Below, piece by piece: positions 7,977 to 15,550 of a stretch of DNA of 17,593 nucleotides. The notes beneath the pieces were generated by a model. It made no database searches. It worked only from the letters and a program-made list of their open reading frames with translations, and was not told the origin of the DNA. How positions within the stretch are numbered: position 1 is the stretch's first letter; every line of letters starts with the position of its first letter. The translations under genes and the position numbers were made by a program. Origin of the DNA: Patescibacteria group bacterium (GTDB lineage Bacteria; Patescibacteriota; Saccharimonadia; Saccharimonadales; Saccharimonadaceae); the NCBI GenBank assembly GCA_030917245.1, contig JAUPVA010000061.1, forward strand, positions 1-17,593, written 5' to 3'.

Positions 7977-9218
7977 TCAAGCGTCCAGAAGATGCTCAAT
8001 ACCCGGCAGAGTACCGTTAGCCATCAGCTCTAAACTGGCTCCGCCCCCCGTTGAAACATGGCTAAAGCTATCGCCTTTCTTCTTGTCCCAATGTATCGCA
8101 AAGTCAGCCGTATCGCCTCCGCCTATTATAGACTCGAGGTCACTACGTCCGGCCATCGCTTCTGCGACTGCCGCAGACCCCTGTGCGAATACCGCTAGCT
8201 CCGCATATCCAAGCGTGCCGTTCCAGATTACTGTACCAGCCCCTTCAATCGTTTTAACGAATTCTTTCGTAGTTTTTGGTCCGATATCAAGAATCATATC
8301 GCTGTCGTTAACGTCGTTTATCGCTACGGCCCGATGAAGCTGAGGCTGGTCGACACTCGGCGCTACAACTGCGTCCGAAGGCAACACAATAAAATCTTCC
8401 AGCTTGCTACCGGCTTTTACTGTTGCAGCTTGATAAATCGCAGAAACAGTTTCAGTTTGGTCTTTCTCGTACTTACTGCTGCCAACATTAATGCCTCGTG
8501 CTGCAAGAAACGTATTGGCCATAGCACCACCAACCAATAATGTATCGGCTTTGTCGACAAGCTCATCAACTACCTGGATTTTATCGCTCACCTTGGCCCC
8601 GCCCATAATTGCCACTAACGGTCGCTTTGGGTGTTTCATGGCGCCAATTATCGAAACGTATTCTGTCTCGAGGAGTAAGCCTGCGACACTGGGCAGGTAT
8701 AAGGTAATGGCCGCGGTTGATGCATGATCTCGGTGCACAACACCAAATCCATCCTGAATAAAGTAACGTGCTCCAGAATCGGTCGCAAGTGCACGAGCAA
8801 AACCTTCATCATTCGCCTCTTCTTCAGAATGAAAGCGTAAGTTCTCAAGCACGATAACACTGCGTCGTGGTGCTCGTTTTATTGCCATCTTCACCTTAGG
8901 ACCGATAGTTTGGTCTACAAAACGGACCGGCTCTTTTAATAGCTCCGCTAAACGCTGGGCTGCCGGTTCAAGGCTGAGCTTAGGGTCTCTACCATCGGGC
9001 CGGCCGAGATGAGAAATAATAACCACCTTACAGCCGTCGCGAAGTAACCGGCGTACCGTTGGAAGACTGGCTCTAATCCGAAAGTCATCATGAATGGTGC
9101 CATCACTTTTAAGAGGGACATTGTAGTCTGCACGAAGCAGAACGGTCATGCCTTCAAGTGGCACTTTACGGATGGTCCGTTTAGGAAATTTTATTTTTTC
9201 ACCCACCATTACTATCAC
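7977..9218 (-). CDS. pgk: Phosphoglycerate kinase
   Basis: Transfers phosphate from 1,3-bisphosphoglycerate to ADP in lower glycolysis. Two Rossmann-like lobes, 413 residues. Substrate-binding RADYNVP (29-35) and SHLGRPDG (69-76), ENLRFH (125-130), DGFGVVHRDHAS (156-167) and MGGAKVSDK (205-213) are all recognisable. The C-terminal nucleotide side has DIGPKT (311-316), IIGGGDTA (364-371) and STGGGASLE (389-397). The loop that is usually NGPMGVFE reads NGTLGYAE (333-340), a divergence at the ADP-site loop. GTG at 9216-9218 is the longest start and ATG at 9207-9209 (MVGEKIKF) is an equally good choice. The stop of pyk lies only two bases before the GTG, so the genes are co-transcribed at least in part. 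Confidence 0.97.
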   Translation of the reverse strand: MIVMVGEKIKFPKRTIRKVPLEGMTVLLRADYNVPLKSDGTIHDDFRIRASLPTVRRLLRDGCKVVIISHLGRPDGRDPKLSLEPAAQRLAELLKEPVRFVDQTIGPKVKMAIKRAPRRSVIVLENLRFHSEEEANDEGFARALATDSGARYFIQDGFGVVHRDHASTAAITLYLPSVAGLLLETEYVSIIGAMKHPKRPLVAIMGGAKVSDKIQVVDELVDKADTLLVGGAMANTFLAARGINVGSSKYEKDQTETVSAIYQAATVKAGSKLEDFIVLPSDAVVAPSVDQPQLHRAVAINDVNDSDMILDIGPKTTKEFVKTIEGAGTVIWNGTLGYAELAVFAQGSAAVAEAMAGRSDLESIIGGGDTADFAIHWDKKKGDSFSHVSTGGGASLELMANGTLPGIEHLLDA

Positions 9219-9220
9219 CG

Positions 9221-10636
9221 TTATTCTAGCACACGTACGCGGATTGTATCGGTACCGCCAACCAACCCCGGCTGACGACCACTAACAATTACGACGGTCG
9301 AACGTTGCTTATCAAAAAAATTTTGCGACTGTAGTTCTTTTGCAAGACTCAAGCCAGCTTTTTCGCCATCGGGACGAATGAAGCTTTTGTTGGCGTAGGC
9401 GAGGGCCAGTTGCTGAGCAGTCCGCTCCTCGCTTGTCACGCTGATTATTGGTAGGTTCGGACGGAATGCGGCTATGTCACGAGCAGTAGCACCAGATTTC
9501 GTCTCGGCAACAATCGCTTGAACGTCGAGATCTTCAGCTAACTTTACCGCAGCCTGTCCAATAGCGGCGCGCTGATTATGATCGTTGCCAAGCACTTCCA
9601 AAATAGAATCGGGTGGCGTATTTTCTTGGGTGTAAACTATGACGCGCTTCATGGCGGCAACGGTCTCTAGTGGATATCTACCCATTGCTGTCTCGTCGCT
9701 CAGCATAACGGTGTCAGCTCCCAAAACAACCGCCGTAGCAACATCGCTCACCTCGGCGCGAGTCGGCTCGGGATTATCAACCATGCTTGCCATCATTTGA
9801 GTGGCTACTATACTGAGTTTTCCGTATCTTCGACACAACGCAATTATGCGGCGCTGGACGATTGGCACGACTTCAGGGCCTACTTCTACTGCCAAATCAC
9901 CTCGCGCGACCATAACACCATCACTCGCTTTAACAATTGCTTCGAGTACTTCAGGCTCTATAGATGCCTTCGTCTCGACTTTGGCAATTATTCGCGCCTG
10001 TGAACCGCGCTCTGTTAGTAATGTTTGAAGGTTATCAATATCGGCTGCCGACTGAACAAAGCTAAGTGCAACGTAGTCAATATCTTTATCGGCTCCCCAA
10101 GAGATGTCAGACATGTCTTTTTCAGTGATAATATCGCCGCCAAAGTCGGTTTCGGGAAGATTAATTCCTTTTTTGCTCATCAATACACCGTCGTTCTCGA
10201 CTCGTGCCAGAATCGCTGTCGAACTGGCGATTTCAGTGACGACAGTGCGCACCTTGCCATCAAATAAGTAAAGTGGCTGACCGACTTGCACCTTTTCGGC
10301 AAGGTTATACTGAACTGGCAGCGTTAAGCCGTCGTGCTCGGCGCCATAGTCAAGACGCAGTATATCTCCAGCAGTCACCAACTGCTCACCTTGTAATACT
10401 CCCAGGCGCACCTTAGGACCCTGCAAGTCCTGCAATATAGCCACAGGCTTAGCAATTTTTATGCTGGCTGCTCTAATTTTAATAATGTTTGCTGCCGCCG
10501 CGTCGTACGCAGCGTGGCTGAAATTCAGCCGAAATCCGTTTGCACCCGCCACGATCATCTGCTCAATGAGTTCAGGTGAGTCGCTAGCGGGACCGACTGT
10601 TGCGAGGATTTTTGTTCTTTTAAATATTGCACTCAT
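9221..10636 (-). CDS. pyk: Pyruvate kinase
   Basis: Catalyses phosphoenolpyruvate + ADP to pyruvate + ATP, the last step of glycolysis. At 471 residues it is normal for a bacterial enzyme. The N-terminal KRTKILATVGPAS (6-18) and GFRLNFSHA (34-42) carry the Arg and Asn-Ser of the active site, followed by LQDLQGPKVRLG (68-79). The B domain follows, then KGINLPE, VALSFVQ, IIAKVET (catalytic Lys region), GVMVARGDLAVE (Mg/substrate site), ATQMMASM, PTRAEVSDVATAV and LSDETAMGRYPLE. A C-terminal domain of about 120 residues completes the fold. The ATG start with MSAIFKRTKI is clear. It is five bases from the stop of the upstream glycoside hydrolase gene and two bases from pgk. A TGT-TACAAT box precedes the ATG by 7 bases. 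Confidence 0.97.
   Translation of the reverse strand: MSAIFKRTKILATVGPASDSPELIEQMIVAGANGFRLNFSHAAYDAAAANIIKIRAASIKIAKPVAILQDLQGPKVRLGVLQGEQLVTAGDILRLDYGAEHDGLTLPVQYNLAEKVQVGQPLYLFDGKVRTVVTEIASSTAILARVENDGVLMSKKGINLPETDFGGDIITEKDMSDISWGADKDIDYVALSFVQSAADIDNLQTLLTERGSQARIIAKVETKASIEPEVLEAIVKASDGVMVARGDLAVEVGPEVVPIVQRRIIALCRRYGKLSIVATQMMASMVDNPEPTRAEVSDVATAVVLGADTVMLSDETAMGRYPLETVAAMKRVIVYTQENTPPDSILEVLGNDHNQRAAIGQAAVKLAEDLDVQAIVAETKSGATARDIAAFRPNLPIISVTSEERTAQQLALAYANKSFIRPDGEKAGLSLAKELQSQNFFDKQRSTVVIVSGRQPGLVGGTDTIRVRVLE
9223..9231 (-). promoter_or_regulatory. Possible extended -10 (TGCTAGAAT) before pgk
   Basis: TGC-TAGAAT on the minus strand overlaps the last codons of pyk. It ends 13 bases before the pgk ATG at 9209 and 4 bases before the GTG at 9218. 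It would give an internal promoter with a very short leader for pgk. It is weaker than the other -10 boxes listed and lies in coding sequence, so chance is quite possible. Confidence 0.25.
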
Positions 10637-10641
10637 TTTAC

Positions 10642-11637
10642 TTATTGTAACAGCCCCTTTTCGTCATGATCCTTATAATTCCAGCGGCCTTCTGATTCAG
10701 TTTTATAATTCCAGTACATATGAGCGATGGCTGGCTTAAAAGCTCTTAGCTGCGCGGCGGCGTATGCGGTGGTTTGGGCAGGACTGGACTTGATAGGGAG
10801 CATAGCGCTCCATTCGCCAACGATTATTGGCTGCTGCCAGCTTAGAAACCGCAAAAACCACTTTTTTACCTTGGTTTGCCGTATGTGCTGACTGAAGCTC
10901 CGTGTTTTGTTTTTACTGCCGAATACTTGGTAGATGTGACAATCCATTACGACAGGGTAGCTTGGCTTCTGACGAAACCGCAAGCAGTTGGTTAACCGAA
11001 GCGGAGCGTAGGCATCTGAGAATACAATGACCGTTCCAGGCCTCGCCACATGGATAAGCGCGGTATATGCCCGTCGGTAAAACCGTGCGAGCTTAAGGCC
11101 GAGTAGATCAACAGAAGGCTCATTCAGAAGTTGGATACCCCATAGAGCAGGGTTGTCACGGTAGCGCTCAGCCATATCGCAGAGTACTTGTATTGTGCGG
11201 GCTTGTGCCAAAGTATTATTCAACCATTTGGTTGAATGTTTATCTGATATCGAGTTGCCGCTGCCGCTATGGGCCGCTCTATTCTGCGCTTCGGGTGCCG
11301 CATGTAAATCTAGCAACACCTTAAAACCCATTGATAGGCAAGTGTCCATGAACCAATCAAGCCGCTCACTGGCTTCGACGTAGCGATCATCTCCACCGAG
11401 CGTCCAATGTCCAATCGGTACGCGGAGAATATCTACCCCGTGTTTCTTAAGCCAGACTAGATCTTTCTTCGTAATATATGTGGCATGATGCTTTTGTATT
11501 CGAGCTCTTCCCTCTTTAGTGCGAGAAAGTTCAAATTCATTTCGCGCATCGGTACCCAAAAAGAGCGCTGGCGTCATCCATTTTTCTAGAACGAACCAAG
11601 AACCAAGATTAATACCACGAGCGACACTTTGTCCCAT
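10642..11637 (-). CDS. GH5-type glycoside hydrolase (exo-beta-1,3-glucanase-like), no signal peptide
   Basis: Cellulase-superfamily (GH5) TIM-barrel enzyme, 331 residues. The N-terminus ARGINLGSWFVLEKWMTPALF (6-26 region) is very like the exo-beta-1,3-glucanase branch of GH5. HGVDILRVPIGHW (66-78) and LLDLHAAPEAQN (108-119) are conserved barrel strands. The acid/base is Glu173 in LLNEPS and the nucleophile is Glu275 in IVGEWS. The late MYWNYKTESEGRWNY carries the usual substrate-stacking Trp. The enzyme should hydrolyse or transglycosylate a beta-glucan or a related glycoside; the substrate is not determinable here. Neither signal peptide nor membrane helix is visible, so it is predicted to be cytoplasmic, which is odd for a polysaccharide-degrading family. 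It is the first gene of the pyk-pgk-tpiA run, suggesting a link between glucoside breakdown and glycolysis. Confidence 0.88.
   Translation of the reverse strand: MGQSVARGINLGSWFVLEKWMTPALFLGTDARNEFELSRTKEGRARIQKHHATYITKKDLVWLKKHGVDILRVPIGHWTLGGDDRYVEASERLDWFMDTCLSMGFKVLLDLHAAPEAQNRAAHSGSGNSISDKHSTKWLNNTLAQARTIQVLCDMAERYRDNPALWGIQLLNEPSVDLLGLKLARFYRRAYTALIHVARPGTVIVFSDAYAPLRLTNCLRFRQKPSYPVVMDCHIYQVFGSKNKTRSFSQHIRQTKVKKWFLRFLSWQQPIIVGEWSAMLPIKSSPAQTTAYAAAQLRAFKPAIAHMYWNYKTESEGRWNYKDHDEKGLLQ
10644..10652 (-). promoter_or_regulatory. Extended -10 promoter of pyk (TGTTACAAT)
   Basis: TGT-TACAAT on the minus strand overlaps the end of the glycoside hydrolase gene and ends 7 bases before the pyk ATG. 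It would produce a leaderless pyk-pgk-tpiA transcript. Placement matches the boxes before metG, pcrA and the glycoside hydrolase. Confidence 0.45.
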
Positions 11638-11644
11638 ACAACTC

Positions 11645-11650
11645 AGTATA
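11645..11650 (-). promoter_or_regulatory. -10 box of the glycoside hydrolase gene (TATACT)
   Basis: TATACT on the minus strand ends 7 bases before the ATG of the GH5 gene, again predicting a leaderless transcript. The bases from this box to the ATG (TATACTGAGT...) resemble those before metG (TATACTGAGT...). No -35 of quality is seen. Confidence 0.42.
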
Positions 11651-11667
11651 GCCTTACGCTAACAAAG

Positions 11668-12318
11668 CTACGAGTCGATGTAATCCGGCGTATAGTTCAT
11701 GTTAGCCATGTAAATCGCCTTCGGTACCGCAACAACAACGTCGCGACCACTCTTTGAACCGGACAATTCACAGGTATAGAGCGTAAGCTGCGGCTTACGG
11801 GTTGACTGCTCAATTTCGACGTTGCTGACATGTACGGTGTGCTTTTTCACCACCACATATTCGTACCGGCTACCACTGTGATCTACGACAATACTGTCAC
11901 CTCGACGAACGTAATTAAGGTTATAAAGTGGTGATTGTTTGACAGTTTCCGCTGGCGTGAGCCGCATACTGAAGCGGTGAGCAGCCAGAACATAATTACC
12001 ACCGGACTTCGGAGAGCCGCTATTTGGCGAACGATGGATTGCTCCGTTTTCAAGAGCTGCGTCCTCATTCCCCCCAGCCACAGGAACAATTGGTATGCTC
12101 ACTCCAATTGACGGAAGATACACAGTGTCCGTTTTCGAAACTGCCGGCCCGTACACAGGCCGAGAGGCCGTTAGTTCACGCACTAGTTGACTGCCAATAA
12201 TGGCCGGCGCAGATGCTGTAATGAGTACATAACAACTGATGACGATGAGCGTCACCAACCCTACCAATTTGACATTCAACCTACTGCGATAGCTGCGACG
12301 AGTTAGCGTGAGACTCAT
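11668..12318 (-). CDS. Sortase (LPxTG/LAxTG transpeptidase family)
   Basis: Membrane-anchored cysteine transpeptidase. It cleaves a sorting motif between Thr and Gly and joins the Thr to an amine acceptor on the cell surface. One N-terminal membrane helix (about 16-40, after a basic MSLTLTRRSYRSR) is followed by the sortase beta-barrel. The catalytic triad is visible: His114 in LAAHR, Cys183 in TLYTC, and Arg192 in GRDVVV. LPSIGVSIPIV is the first barrel strand and GAIHRSPNSG the usual pre-His segment. The length of 216 residues is normal. The class is uncertain; similarity to class E/F-type enzymes and the LAxTG-like motif in the neighbour favour class E, which is inference. ATG with GGAAAGAG about 6 bases upstream is a good start. 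It follows the adhesin gene by 38 bases in the same direction, so the two form an enzyme-substrate candidate pair. Confidence 0.93.
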   Translation of the reverse strand: MSLTLTRRSYRSRLNVKLVGLVTLIVISCYVLITASAPAIIGSQLVRELTASRPVYGPAVSKTDTVYLPSIGVSIPIVPVAGGNEDAALENGAIHRSPNSGSPKSGGNYVLAAHRFSMRLTPAETVKQSPLYNLNYVRRGDSIVVDHSGSRYEYVVVKKHTVHVSNVEIEQSTRKPQLTLYTCELSGSKSGRDVVVAVPKAIYMANMNYTPDYIDS

Positions 12319-12356
12319 GTACTGCTCTTTCCAATCAATACATCCATAACATCTGC

Positions 12357-14270
12357 CTACGTCTGCTCCGAAAGAAAACCTATTCTGATTTGTGCGGGTT
12401 CAGCCGTCTTGCATTGACTCGTAAGCCCGTACTGCAGTTCTACATGATCTGACGTCGGAGTGTCTTCAGTTTCCAAATTTAGCTCTATAGTTAATTTGTC
12501 CGCTGAAGGGTCGTAGATAACCAGGTAGCCGCTGGTTGAAGAATCGTCATATACGAGCTGTTGCCCCGGACTAGACGGATCTAAATCGACTTCGTAAGGG
12601 TTGAAATCTTGAGTGTAGTTGTCTTGAACAACCTGCCAAGTCTGGCCGCTGTTGCTTGACGATACGAGCACCGGTTCATAGTCCTGGTCGGATGCCAATA
12701 CATACAGCGCTGATCCATCTCCAAAGAAGGTAAAAAGTTCTTGCAAGTTGGCTACGGGCATGCCTGTTAGCTCCTGCCACGAGACTCCGTTATTAGAAGA
12801 TGTAAACAATCGAGGCGGGTCTCCGTATTCTACGTATTTCATTTCGGCATACAGTACGTCGCCGTCATTACTGACATACACTTGCTCCGATCCTACATCA
12901 GGCTCTCCGCCTGTTGGATCTGTGATGGACCAGCTCTGGCCGCCATCAGTAGACAAGCGAACACCAGGGGTAGCCCTATTCCCGGCAATAATCGTCTGGC
13001 CGTCGTTGCTCACTGATAACGATTCAACATTTCCGCCCATAAACTGGCCATTCCATGTATCGCCGCCGTCTGTGCTGATAACAATATAGTCGTCGTAATC
13101 CGGATTTTCAGAATTAACTATCATTGCAATCGTGTTGCCGTCACCACTCATTATTAAATTGTCATCGATACCGCCGGACGTTCCATACATAGGAACCGGA
13201 GTGATTGACCAGCTTAAGCCCCCGTCATCTGATAAGAAAATCGAGTCGTTGTACCCAATATCTTCAACGAAAATTGCAATTCTAGACCCGTCCGACGATA
13301 TAGCCGCGATGGGACTCCTGTACATATCCGCAGGGTTGTAATCGGTGATTTGGTTCCACGTATAGCCGCTGTCAGACGAAACTAGCAGGTGGGGGTCTTC
13401 ACCTGCTACATATGTTATGGCAAGAACCGACGCACCATCACGGCTCCGGGTAAGGACCGATAACGATCGAGCATCGTGCGACGACCCAGGCGCCCATCCT
13501 TCAGCAGTATCAAAACTCCTAAATTCCGTACCAGATGTCAGGGAGCCAACGCCGAGATTCTGTTGATCTTCAACCTGATAGACACTTTCATTCGATAGAT
13601 TCAGCGAAACATTCGAGAGTGAAAAATTGTTCGTATTCTCGTCGTAAGGGCTGTGGTCGTATTGATATTCTCGATTGAGTAGTGTCATTGGCTGGGCCTC
13701 CTCACATACTTCTACGGCTGTCACTGTTGGGCGGTAGGTACTTCTGACTGTCTTGCCGCTGGTATCTTCGATGCTATATGCCACGCCGCGGGCCAGGCCA
13801 ATAAAATTCGTTTCGGGGGTGAATTCAATCATGCCATTAGCCTCAGCGTTATATTCACCTTCGGTAGGTGCGATTACTTGGGTAAATGCCTGGTTGGAAG
13901 TTGTTCCAGCAAGAGCATTAGCTGTTGGTTGGATTTTCATGCTTGATAAGATGAATTTGTGCCCCTTCGACGGTGAGTCGTTCGTCAGTACATTAAATCG
14001 TTGTACTTCACCTTGTAGGCCAGATGACATATCGGGAGAAGCCGTGGCCACCAGTATTGGCGTACGGTCTTGGGCCGCAGAGACTGGCTGAGAGCCTCCC
14101 CCTACGAGACCAGCACCGAAGACTAGAGACAACATGAAAAAAGACGCCCTACCGAAATGTTTCGGGCGTCGCATACTACGCGCCAAGACAAACGCCAGCA
14201 CAAGCATACCAACCCCTACTCCTACTATTAAATAGAAATTAACACCGGTGTCAGCAAGGCACGAATCCAT
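12357..14270 (-). CDS. Large surface protein with CshA-like region, Asp-box repeats and N-terminal sorting-like signal
   Basis: Start chosen at the ATG 14268-14270 because GGAAAGAGG lies about 10 bases before it; a GTG at 14300 would add ten charged residues. The product is 637 residues. The N-terminus is MDSC-LADTG (motif at 5-9), then a hydrophobic helix (10-30), a basic stretch RSMRRPKHFGR (31-41), and a second hydrophobic segment (about 42-58) ending at a signal-peptidase-like VSA site (63-65). Residues 70-187 resemble one CshA fibril-type repeat (VLTNDSPSKG ... GMIEFTPETNFIG ... TYRPTVTAV). The rest is a beta-propeller-like region with six Asp-box units of the form SxDGGxTW (about residues 299-545), as in sialidases or Vps10-like proteins but without a sialidase catalytic motif. 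There is no C-terminal anchor. It probably acts outside the cell in adhesion; the partner is unknown. Confidence 0.85.
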   Translation of the reverse strand: MDSCLADTGVNFYLIVGVGVGMLVLAFVLARSMRRPKHFGRASFFMLSLVFGAGLVGGGSQPVSAAQDRTPILVATASPDMSSGLQGEVQRFNVLTNDSPSKGHKFILSSMKIQPTANALAGTTSNQAFTQVIAPTEGEYNAEANGMIEFTPETNFIGLARGVAYSIEDTSGKTVRSTYRPTVTAVEVCEEAQPMTLLNREYQYDHSPYDENTNNFSLSNVSLNLSNESVYQVEDQQNLGVGSLTSGTEFRSFDTAEGWAPGSSHDARSLSVLTRSRDGASVLAITYVAGEDPHLLVSSDSGYTWNQITDYNPADMYRSPIAAISSDGSRIAIFVEDIGYNDSIFLSDDGGLSWSITPVPMYGTSGGIDDNLIMSGDGNTIAMIVNSENPDYDDYIVISTDGGDTWNGQFMGGNVESLSVSNDGQTIIAGNRATPGVRLSTDGGQSWSITDPTGGEPDVGSEQVYVSNDGDVLYAEMKYVEYGDPPRLFTSSNNGVSWQELTGMPVANLQELFTFFGDGSALYVLASDQDYEPVLVSSSNSGQTWQVVQDNYTQDFNPYEVDLDPSSPGQQLVYDDSSTSGYLVIYDPSADKLTIELNLETEDTPTSDHVELQYGLTSQCKTAEPAQIRIGFLSEQT

Positions 14271-14334
14271 GTCTGTTTTTTCCTCTTTCCTGTTTCTCAC
14301 ACATCACGGGCATTGCCGTTTTGCTATGACTAAG

Positions 14335-14343
14335 AGTATACCA
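14335..14343 (-). promoter_or_regulatory. Extended -10 promoter of the adhesin-sortase operon (TGGTATACT)
   Basis: TGG-TATACT on the minus strand, 64 bases before the adhesin ATG, predicting a leader of about 57 bases that carries the GGAAAGAGG ribosome site. No convincing -35. Unlike the core-gene promoters in this window, this one gives a normal leadered mRNA. Confidence 0.5.
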
Positions 14344-14632
14344 TAACCGTTATATATTGGCGAGCAAACGATAGCTCCAAGATTTACTAGGTGGCCTCAC
14401 GGACACTACTAAGGCATATCATCGTCACATCCAGAGAAGTAAACATTTTGGCCCTGCTCCTCGCTATCGCACTCCTTCGGCGTTCGGTTTTCCACGAAAA
14501 CACACCACGAAAAAAGCCCACCTGTTAGATGAGCTGTTTTCGTGGTGACCCATTTGGGGTGCACCTGGAACGCTTTTATTGAGGATTTAATACGACTTAG
14601 TGAGCTATTGGACGACGACGAGGAGGCTGACA
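14344..14632. other. Intergenic stretch between divergent adhesin and PLD-like genes
   Basis: About 290 bases without a gene I can support. It holds the repeat cluster at 14492-14547 and, at its right end, the GAGGAGG ribosome site of the PLD-like gene. A minus-strand reading frame at 14409-14633 is Ser-rich with a TTG start and no ribosome site. A plus-strand frame at 14542-14679 (45 codons, acidic) overlaps the next gene; neither is convincing. No tRNA-like fold or clear terminator was seen. Confidence 0.5.
14492..14547 (+). repeat. Two direct copies plus one inverted copy of CCACGAAAA
   Basis: CCACGAAAA occurs at 14492-14500 and 14505-14513, and its reverse complement is in TTTTCGTGG at 14537-14545. 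The second copy extends to an 11-base arm (CACCACGAAAA, 14503-14513) that pairs perfectly with 14537-14547 across a 23-base loop. The first copy can pair with the same right arm over 10 bases. A transcript could therefore fold in two mutually exclusive ways. It could also be a binding site for a dimeric regulator. It is not a standard terminator, since no T-run follows on either strand. Confidence 0.55.
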
Positions 14633-15100
14633 ATGTTCAGCCTATTTCACCGAACGAATGTGGAGCTGCTGTATTCTGATTTGTATGACGAGGTGAGTTT
14701 TTATCCGCGCTTCTTTAAGGATATTAAGCAGCCGAGAAAATCCGTTTTAATCGAAAGCCCGTATCTAACTATTCGGCGAGCCGAGCAATTTGCATCCGTT
14801 GCCGCAAAAGTCTCGCGCAAAGGCGTCAGCATCAAGGTGTTTACACGGTATCCTGGCCACCATACGCCCAGGTTGCGCGCTGAAGCCGAAGAAGTAATTG
14901 GGATATTACAAAATGCGGGCATACGAGTTTTTATATCACACGATTTACGCCACCGTAGAATCGCCATCATAGATAATACGGTTTTGTATGAAGGCAGTCT
15001 GAATATTTTAAGCCAATCGAAAAGCCGCGAGGTGATGCGGCGTACGATATCGCGTAGACTGTGTATGCAAATGCTCGCATTCACAATGCCCCATAAGTAG
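14633..15100 (+). CDS. Single-domain PLD-like (Nuc-type) phosphodiesterase-like protein
   Basis: 155 residues with one phospholipase D-superfamily half-domain. The signature is H-R-R-x4-D (in RHRRIAIIDN, about residues 116-125), where the canonical HxK Lys is Arg, followed by LYEGSLNILS, the usual GSxN element. SVLIESPYLT near residue 40 is the first core strand, and the segment after GSLN ends in REVMRRT, as in PLD-like domains found alone or fused to DNA helicases. Nuc-type proteins act as dimeric nucleases, so a DNA- or RNA-directed activity is likely, but the K-to-R change may lower activity. The ATG is preceded by a very strong GAGGAGG six bases away, which decides against the longer GTG start at 14600. 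The stop overlaps the ribosome site of the next gene. Confidence 0.75.
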   Translation: MFSLFHRTNVELLYSDLYDEVSFYPRFFKDIKQPRKSVLIESPYLTIRRAEQFASVAAKVSRKGVSIKVFTRYPGHHTPRLRAEAEEVIGILQNAGIRVFISHDLRHRRIAIIDNTVLYEGSLNILSQSKSREVMRRTISRRLCMQMLAFTMPHK

Positions 15101-15113
15101 GAGGTAGTACAAT

Positions 15114-15329
15114 ATGAGTAATATGACAGATGATATTGGTTACCAAGTTACCGACGAAGATGTTGCCGCAGTTATACACTGGCTTGAAATTAACGATCCA
15201 GAGAACGCTAACGAAAAAGTCGCTCGTGAGATGCTAATAGGAGCACGCTATATGTGGCGTGACATGGGCCGAGTTGATATTGATTTGCTTTATAAAGCAC
15301 GCGAAGATTATAAGAAAAAAGACGACTAA
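15114..15329 (+). CDS. Small acidic protein, unknown function
   Basis: 71 residues and not recognised. The ATG is preceded by AGGAGGT with eight bases of spacing, and it starts 13 bases after the PLD-like gene, so both are likely translated from one mRNA. The sequence is acidic and probably mainly helical (DVAAVIHWLEINDP, EKVAREMLIGARYMW, DIDLLYKAREDYKKKDD) with no membrane segment. Good codon structure and ribosome site support a real gene. Its last four bases overlap the end of the convergent XRE gene. A small partner or regulator of the PLD-like protein is possible, but that is guesswork. Confidence 0.75.
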   Translation: MSNMTDDIGYQVTDEDVAAVIHWLEINDPENANEKVAREMLIGARYMWRDMGRVDIDLLYKAREDYKKKDD

Positions 15330-15541
15330 AACGGTAGGACATCTGACGATTTTACGCCAAGTACCTTGAGTATTTTTTCAAGCGTCTCGAGCTTTGGTTC
15401 CTGCTTGCCTTGCTCTATTTTTGCATACGCATTCCAAAATATGCCCGCCTTTTTAGCAAGCTCTGTTTGAGTCAAATTATTTTTAATACGAAGAGCCTTG
15501 AGCTCCTTGCCAATATGTTTAGATAATTCGGTGGCGGCCAT
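15326..15541 (-). CDS. XRE-family helix-turn-helix regulator
   Basis: About 71 residues from the ATG at 15539-15541 (MAATELSKHIG); an ATG three codons earlier lies directly against the -10 box and would precede the expected transcription start. It is a lambda-repressor-like HTH over almost the whole length: IGKELKALRIKNNLTQTELAKKAGIFWNAYAKIEQGKQEPKLETLEKILKVLG. The TQTELAKKAG recognition-helix pattern and IEQGKQEPKLETL are classic. The Ile-Phe-Trp in place of the usual Val-Ser/Thr-Arg-x-Thr-Ile turn is unusual and may change the operator preference. There is no partner toxin in the same operon. It is convergent with the small acidic protein. A palindrome beside its promoter suggests autoregulation. 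Confidence 0.92.
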   Translation of the reverse strand: MAATELSKHIGKELKALRIKNNLTQTELAKKAGIFWNAYAKIEQGKQEPKLETLEKILKVLGVKSSDVLPF

Positions 15542-15550
15542 GATAGGCAT

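Noticed and set aside
12640..13400. Sialidase (neuraminidase) activity for the Asp-box protein
   Set aside because: Six Asp-boxes are present, but no FRIP-like arginine motif or catalytic Tyr/Glu pattern of sialidases is visible; Asp-boxes also occur in non-enzymatic propellers.
12357..14270. Adhesin as the DGR target
   Set aside because: Its C-terminus has no segment resembling the TR-encoded NSNNGSNAG...IGFRAV pattern, and it lies far from avd.
14588..14597. TAATACGACT, identical to the first half of the T7 phage promoter
   Set aside because: The following bases (TAGTGAG) do not match the rest of the T7 consensus, and no phage-type polymerase context exists; treated as chance.
14409..14633. 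Minus-strand Ser-rich 74-codon frame
   Set aside because: TTG start without ribosome site and low-complexity beginning; its sequence runs through the inverted repeats.
14542..14679. Plus-strand acidic 45-codon frame overlapping the PLD-like gene start
   Set aside because: Only GTG/TTG starts, no ribosome site, and it overlaps a gene with an excellent ribosome site; the Glu codons come from that GAGGAGG.
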